From JACVRW01 sp963734025 (GTDB taxonomy: Bacteria > Actinomycetota > Thermoleophilia > Solirubrobacterales > Thermoleophilaceae): a stretch of DNA of 64,000 nt. Positions 59,789-64,000 of the stretch are shown in pieces. The stretch spans positions 88,282 through 152,281 of the forward strand of contig CAVTFR010000009.1 in NCBI GenBank assembly GCA_963734025.1, written 5' to 3'. A program made the position numbers and the translations under genes. How positions within the stretch are numbered: position 1 is the first letter of the stretch; every line of letters begins with the position of its first letter. The notes under the pieces were generated by a model, which worked only from the letters and a program-made list of their open reading frames with translations, searched no databases and was not told the origin of the DNA.

Positions 59789-60715
59789 TCAGGCGGGACT
59801 CGGCGTGGGTGTCTGGGGCTCCGCGGCTGACTCCTCGAGCGCTTCGCCGGCGCGGATGGGCGCTGGGATCAGCGCTGCGCCTACGAGGATCAGCGCGAAG
59901 GCTCCGATGCGCACGCCTACCACCAGGGGGTCGTCGCCGAGCCGGTCTCCGAAGACCGCCAGCCCGGCGAGGATCGTGGACAGGTTCGCCGCCACCGAGG
60001 TGACGGCGATCACGGCGACGCCGTCGCCGATCTGGAGGCTGCGAGCGGAGGCGTAGAACGAGAAGACCGCGGCTGTCACGATGACGACGCTCCATGGGCT
60101 GAGCAGGCCGACCGGGCCGCTGCCGAGGTCCCCCGAGAGCGCCTTGATCGCGACGTCTGAGATTCCGAACCCGAGGCCGGCGGCAATGCCGAGCAGCACG
60201 CCGCGCTGCGCCGGGATGCGCTCGATCAGGTGGGAGAGGATCAGAAGCAGGCCGACGCAGACGGCGATGCCCTCGAAGACGATCATCCCCGCGAGCGAGT
60301 AGCCGGAGCTGGCCCCGCCTCCTCCGCCCCCGCCGGTCAGCGTCAACAGGCTGAGCGAGACGGCCACCAGGCCGATGCCGATCCACTGGCGGCGGCCCAG
60401 CTGGAAGCCGAAGAAGCGCTCGGCGAGCACCGCCAGGAAGACGAGCCCGCCCGCGAGCACCGCCTGCCCGATCGAGATAGGGGCGAGTGTGAGCGCTGCC
60501 ACGTGCAAGGCGAACGCCACGGCCGCCACGCCCCAGCCGATGCTCCACCAGCGGGAGCGAAAGAGATCGGCCGCGCTGCGCAGCGGATGGCGCATGTCGA
60601 CGTCGGGAGCCTCGACTGCCCCCCGGTGCTTGAACAGGAAGGCAAGATTCGTGCCGAGCGCGGACAGCAGCGCACAGATAAGCCCCACGCCGACGGCCAG
60701 CGAGACGTTGCTCAT
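59789..60715 (-). CDS. EamA-type (DMT) transporter
   Basis: 308 aa, ten predicted helices in two EamA-like halves. First half: LICALLSALGTNLAFLFKHR, APISIGQAVLAGGLVFLAVL, ERFFGFQLGRRQWIGIGLVA; second half: GVLLGIAAGLGFGISDVAIKAL, SLQIGDGVAVIAVTSVAANL, DPLVVGVRIGAFALILVGAA. A glycine run (GGGGGGG) lies in the loop between helices 4 and 5. ATG 60715. Exports small metabolites in general; substrate unknown. No operon partner; the next gene upstream starts 280 bp away. Confidence 0.88.
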   Translation of the reverse strand: MSNVSLAVGVGLICALLSALGTNLAFLFKHRGAVEAPDVDMRHPLRSAADLFRSRWWSIGWGVAAVAFALHVAALTLAPISIGQAVLAGGLVFLAVLAERFFGFQLGRRQWIGIGLVAVSLSLLTLTGGGGGGGASSGYSLAGMIVFEGIAVCVGLLLILSHLIERIPAQRGVLLGIAAGLGFGISDVAIKALSGDLGSGPVGLLSPWSVVIVTAAVFSFYASARSLQIGDGVAVIAVTSVAANLSTILAGLAVFGDRLGDDPLVVGVRIGAFALILVGAALIPAPIRAGEALEESAAEPQTPTPSPA

Positions 60716-60995
60716 CGTGGACCCGTGCTCCAAGCCTTCGTCGGGGCGGGGGTGCCGGCGGCGGCCGTGGGTGTGCCGCTATCCGCGTGGATCGGGGGCG
60801 CTTTTCTCTCGGTCCGCATAGCCTTCACGGAGGAGCGCGGCTTTCTCTTCATGCGCGCGTTCCTCTCCGGCACTTGCCTGCGAGCTCGGAAGCACGCGCG
60901 CGGCTTCATCCAGCACCCGTGGGCCCGTCGCGGCATCGCTGCCACGCCCGGCACCTCGAGAGCGGCGATGACGTAGGGCGTCCAGCATCTTCATT

Positions 60996-61991
60996 TCATT
61001 GGTCTCCAGTCTGGGAGTGGTGAGCGACCTGTCCAGCGGCACGTCTGGCCTGCTGGCGCTCGGGGCTCACGCGCACCACCTGCCAGGCCAGGCCAACAGA
61101 CTCGAGCAGCCTGATGAACAGCCCGCCGAGGTCGAGCTCTCGGCGGCGCAGGCCGTGGAACGCGGAGGTGGGGAACGCGTGGTGGTTGTTGTGCCATGAC
61201 TCACCGAAGGTCGCGAGCGACAGCCAGGCCACGTTCCTCGACTGGTCCTCGGTCGAGAAGCGGCGGCGGCCGAAGAAGTGGCAGATCGAGTTGATGCTGA
61301 ACGTGGCGTGGTGGAGGAAGAAGATCCGCACGAGGCCGCCCCAGACGAGCGTCAGGAAGGCGCCCGTGAGCGTTCCCTTGACGATCAGGCCGACCAGGAA
61401 GGGGATCATCAGGCTGGCGACGATCAGCGGCTTCTCGGCCGCCTCTATCCGGCGCATGGTGCGGTCCTTGAGCAGGTCGGGCGCGTAGCGGCGGCGGTCG
61501 GCTTGGCCGACGGAGTTGAACAGCCATCCGACGTGGGCGTGCCAGAGGCCCCTGATCCCACCGAGCACGCCGGCCTCAGAGTCGTGCGGGGTGTGTGGGT
61601 CGCCGTCGTGGTCGGCGAAGTCGTGATGCTTGCGGTGATCGGCCACCCACTTGATCACCGAGCCTTCCACCGCGAGCGTGCCGAGTACCGCCAGCGAGTA
61701 GCGAACGGCGGGATAGGTCTGAAACGAGCGGTGAGTCAGCAGGCGGTGGAAGCCCACCGTGATCCCCAGGCAGGTGGCGATGTAGCCCACCACGAGAACG
61801 GTCAGGTCGATCCACTGGATCGGGCCACCCCAGAACACGGCCACCGCAAACCCGAAGGCCGCAAACGGCAGCACGATCGCGACGAAGTTGGTGATTTGCT
61901 GCGCCGTGGGACCCTTGGGTGAAGACGAGGGAACGCCGGTTGGCACAGGTTCCGCCACGGCTTCACCCGTCGCGAAGCGCCGGACGCTCAT
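60996..61991 (-). CDS. Membrane fatty-acyl desaturase (delta-9 type)
   Basis: 331 aa. Three histidine boxes: HRLLTH, HRKHH and HNNHH, which bind the di-iron centre, between four helices. GFHRLLTHRSFQTYP, WVADHRKHHDFADHDGDPHT and FGESWHNNHHAFPTSAFHGL match acyl-CoA/acyl-lipid desaturases of actinobacteria. ATG overlaps the transaldolase stop (ATGA). It introduces a double bond in membrane fatty acids and needs an electron donor not found here. Coupling to transaldolase is unusual. Confidence 0.94.
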   Translation of the reverse strand: MSVRRFATGEAVAEPVPTGVPSSSPKGPTAQQITNFVAIVLPFAAFGFAVAVFWGGPIQWIDLTVLVVGYIATCLGITVGFHRLLTHRSFQTYPAVRYSLAVLGTLAVEGSVIKWVADHRKHHDFADHDGDPHTPHDSEAGVLGGIRGLWHAHVGWLFNSVGQADRRRYAPDLLKDRTMRRIEAAEKPLIVASLMIPFLVGLIVKGTLTGAFLTLVWGGLVRIFFLHHATFSINSICHFFGRRRFSTEDQSRNVAWLSLATFGESWHNNHHAFPTSAFHGLRRRELDLGGLFIRLLESVGLAWQVVRVSPERQQARRAAGQVAHHSQTGDQ

Positions 61992-63085
61992 GGCGTCGCG
62001 ATCAGCGCGCCGAGCTTGGATTCGATGCAGCTCAGCAGCTGGTCGTAGGAGTCGCAGAAGGCCTGTACGCCTTCGTGCTCGAGCTCGCGAGTGATCGTCC
62101 TCAGGTCCACGCCTTCGACGCCGGCGACCAAGAGGACGCCTTTTGCGGCGGCGACGTCGGAGTTGAGGGCGTGCCCGACGTGGCCGTGGTCTGCGAACGC
62201 GCGCAGGGTCTTGTCGGGCATCGTGTTGATCACGCCGGGGGCGATCAGCTGCTCGACGTAGAGGACGTCTGAGAAGCCCGGATCCTTGGTCCCGGTGCTG
62301 GCGAACAGCGGCCGCTGCGCGGTCGCGCCGGCGTCTCGCAGCACCCCCCAACGCTCGCCGCCAAAGCGCGACCGGTAACGCCCGTAAGCCAGATGGGCGT
62401 TGGCGATCGCGACCCGGCCGCGCAGCGGCGAGTGCGGCCCGAGCGCGGCGTCGGCCTTGGCATCGACACGAGAGACAAAGAACGAGGCCACCGAGGAGAT
62501 CCCAGCAACCGGCTCACGGGCGGCGACCCGTCGCTCGAGGCCGCGCAGGTAGGCCTCGATCACCTCCTCGTAGCGTTCGACGGAGAAGAGCAGCGTGACG
62601 TTGACGTTGACCCCGGCGGCGGTCAGCTCCTCGATGGCGGCCACACCGGCCTGTGTCGCCGGCACCTTGATCAAAACGTTCGGCAGATCGAGACGCCGCC
62701 AGAGATCGAGCGCCTGCTCGACGGTCGCCTCGGCATCGTCCGCCAGATCAGGCGTGCACTCGAAGGAGATGAAGCCATCGCCGCCGCTGGTGCGCTCGTA
62801 GACCGGCCGCAGGATCGCGGCCGCGCCCCGGACATCGTCGAGCGCGATCGCGAAGAACAGCTCCTTCGTATCGCTGACACCGGCTGACTCCAGCCTGCCC
62901 AGCTGCTCGTCATAGCGATCCGAGCCGGTGATCGCCTTGGCGAAGATCGTCGGATTAGACGTGGCGCCGCTGACGGCGTACTCGTCGACCAGCGTGGCGA
63001 ATTCGCCGCTCTCCAACAGCTCGCGCGACAGCGTGTCAAGCCAAATCGAGACCCCCGCCTCGTGCAGCCGCTGGAGCCGGTTCAT
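61988..63085 (-). CDS. tal: Transaldolase
   Basis: 365 aa, the longer actinobacterial type. SGATSNPTIFAKAITGSD near the N-terminus, the Schiff-base lysine in LPNVLIKVPATQAGVAAIEE, GVNVNVTLLFSVERY and PLFASTGTKDPGFSDVLYVE are all conserved. It moves a dihydroxyacetone unit between sugar phosphates in the pentose phosphate pathway. ATG overlaps the STAS gene stop, so it is translated with it. Confidence 0.96.
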   Translation of the reverse strand: MNRLQRLHEAGVSIWLDTLSRELLESGEFATLVDEYAVSGATSNPTIFAKAITGSDRYDEQLGRLESAGVSDTKELFFAIALDDVRGAAAILRPVYERTSGGDGFISFECTPDLADDAEATVEQALDLWRRLDLPNVLIKVPATQAGVAAIEELTAAGVNVNVTLLFSVERYEEVIEAYLRGLERRVAAREPVAGISSVASFFVSRVDAKADAALGPHSPLRGRVAIANAHLAYGRYRSRFGGERWGVLRDAGATAQRPLFASTGTKDPGFSDVLYVEQLIAPGVINTMPDKTLRAFADHGHVGHALNSDVAAAKGVLLVAGVEGVDLRTITRELEHEGVQAFCDSYDQLLSCIESKLGALIATP

Positions 63086-63678
63086 CGTGAGGCCCCCGCC
63101 GGCGCCAGCTGCGCCGGCGCACGCTCTTCCCCTCGATCCGTCGTCGTCGCGGCAACGCGCCTGCTTCTCGCACTCGCGCGCTCGTCAGCCATGCCATCGC
63201 CGGAGCCGCCGCCGTTGCGATCGACGGCCGCGCGCAACGAGGGGTAGATCTCGAACAGCTCGTCGAACCGCGTGATCTGGAAGACCCTCAGCACGCTCCG
63301 ATTCGCCAGTACGACCGCCAGCCGCCGCCCGGAGCGCTCGAGGCGCGCCCTGGCGGCGTTCAAGGCCCCGAGCCCTCTCGAATCGAGAAAACTGCAGCAC
63401 GTCAAGTCGACGATCACGTCACCCGTCCGGTCCTCGGTCACCCCGAGCAATGCCTGCTCGAGCGCCAGCACCGTCGCCCGCTCGACCTCGCCCATGACCG
63501 AGACCACGGCCGCCCCAGTGTCGAGCTGCTCGGTCGTCGCCACACGAAACCTCCGACCGGCTCCGGCCAGGCCGCGGCGAGCGAATCGCCTAAGCCCAGG
63601 CGAACGATGCGGCGCCCCGGCCGGGGTAGACCCCGGTGGCCCTCGCCCCGCGCCTCGCGACACAACGCGCTCTGCCAT
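63082..63678 (-). CDS. STAS-domain anti-anti-sigma factor
   Basis: The STAS domain (from about residue 46) contains AVVSVMGEVERATVLALEQAL and the phosphorylatable serine in VIVDLTCCSFLDSRGLGALN, with NRSVLRVFQITRFDELFEIY after it. ATG 63678 has a perfect AGGAGG 6 nt upstream and adds a ~45-residue basic N-terminal extension (198 aa in all); a GTG at 63543 would give the bare 153-aa domain. The C-terminal ~40 residues are Ala/Arg-rich. It likely counters an RsbW-type kinase such as that at 33457-33852. First gene of the operon with tal and the desaturase. Confidence 0.88.
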   Translation of the reverse strand: MAERVVSRGAGRGPPGSTPAGAPHRSPGLRRFARRGLAGAGRRFRVATTEQLDTGAAVVSVMGEVERATVLALEQALLGVTEDRTGDVIVDLTCCSFLDSRGLGALNAARARLERSGRRLAVVLANRSVLRVFQITRFDELFEIYPSLRAAVDRNGGGSGDGMADERASARSRRVAATTTDRGEERAPAQLAPAGASR

Positions 63679-64000
63679 ACCTGACCTCCTGCGTCTCGGG
63701 TCCCTCGCGCCGACCGAAGGTCTGGGGCCGGCATGCTTTTCGACCGGACGCTGAGGTCGAGGTCGCCAGGACCGCGGTGCTGGGGTCCAAGCACTTTTGA
63801 GCGTACCACTCAGGAGACGCTCGATACGACCAGATCGAGTGTCCAGCGTCTCGACCCGCTCGTGAGCTCCGAAGCGGACGATCCGCGTCGCGTGCTGATG
63901 CCCAACCAGCGAAAGGAACGCCTCAGGACGACCACCGGGTTGGGTGGCCGCCATGGGTCACCACGCAATCGCGCGCAGCCTCGAGGTCTCCGAACCCTAA
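63679..64000. other. Upstream region of the STAS operon, no gene seen
   Basis: 322 bp to the window edge. Contains the Shine-Dalgarno AGGAGG for the STAS gene at its left end. One frame stays open but has no start signal or conserved text. No clear promoter or terminator was recognised. Confidence 0.45.

Noticed and set aside
60716..60995. Possible small gene between the EamA transporter and the desaturase
   Set aside because: Open frames exist on both strands but have Arg/His/Pro-rich shadow composition and no start signal.

Overview
The window is very GC-rich and densely coded, with frequent GTG/TTG starts, 1-8 bp stop/start overlaps, tRNA genes without an encoded CCA, Tat-type signals, collagen-like proteins and several apparently leaderless promoters. 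This suggests a high-GC actinobacterium. The gene repertoire fits a Thermoleophilia/Solirubrobacterales-like lineage, but that is inference; no rRNA or other phylogenetic marker was placed.

Layout. 1-4.3 kb: a minus-strand operon of two sulfatase-like exported proteins, neither with the canonical formylglycine cysteine, followed by a drug-type MFS exporter cut by the window edge. 4.4-5.9 kb: a BclA-like collagen-repeat surface protein. 6.1-9.9 kb: a secreted two-domain phosphodiesterase/phytase-like protein converging on an acyl-CoA ligase with a perfect 12-bp-arm inverted repeat upstream. 10-24.9 kb: a complete 14-gene complex I operon (nuoA to nuoN), whose nuoN carries one frameshift. 25-33.2 kb: a metal-homeostasis region read on the minus strand in the order DUF4331 protein, TPR protein, NicO/RcnA-like transporter with a His-rich loop, FUR-family regulator, CbiM, CbiN-like, CbiQ, CbiO and a tiny His-rich protein. 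Two related dyads at 28747 and 33361 may be operators of the FUR-family regulator.

33.4-38.6 kb (plus strand): an anti-sigma-type kinase, a lipoprotein cytochrome c, serS with its tRNA-Ser(UGA), a second broken collagen-like gene, a lipoprotein and a RHH/PIN toxin-antitoxin pair. 38.6-48.3 kb: a run of exported or membrane proteins (M28 peptidase remnant, subtilase, EEP nuclease-like protein, membrane sulfatase, Lgt, YibE/F) almost all interrupted by single-base frameshifts. 48.5-54.1 kb is intact: a PPOX flavoprotein, an unusual HTH-TM-YkuD protein, an ECF sigma factor, Ogt, an MFS exporter and a beta-propeller lipoprotein-like secreted protein. 54.4-59.7 kb: an MFS fused to a cNMP-binding domain, a SnoaL-like protein, a poorly coding tract, tRNA-Ser(GCU), a PadR regulator with a palindromic site, tRNA-Arg(ACG) and gene remnants. 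59.8-64 kb: an EamA transporter and a STAS/transaldolase/desaturase operon.

The best candidates for an undescribed system are the DUF4331-TPR-NicO-FUR-CbiMNQO-His-rich locus with its shared dyad, the HTH-TM-L,D-transpeptidase protein directly upstream of an ECF sigma/Ogt pair, and the tandem nucleophile-less sulfatase-like operon. The many frameshifts may be sequence errors (nuoN, lgt and NicO are unlikely pseudogenes) and should be resolved before calling gene loss.
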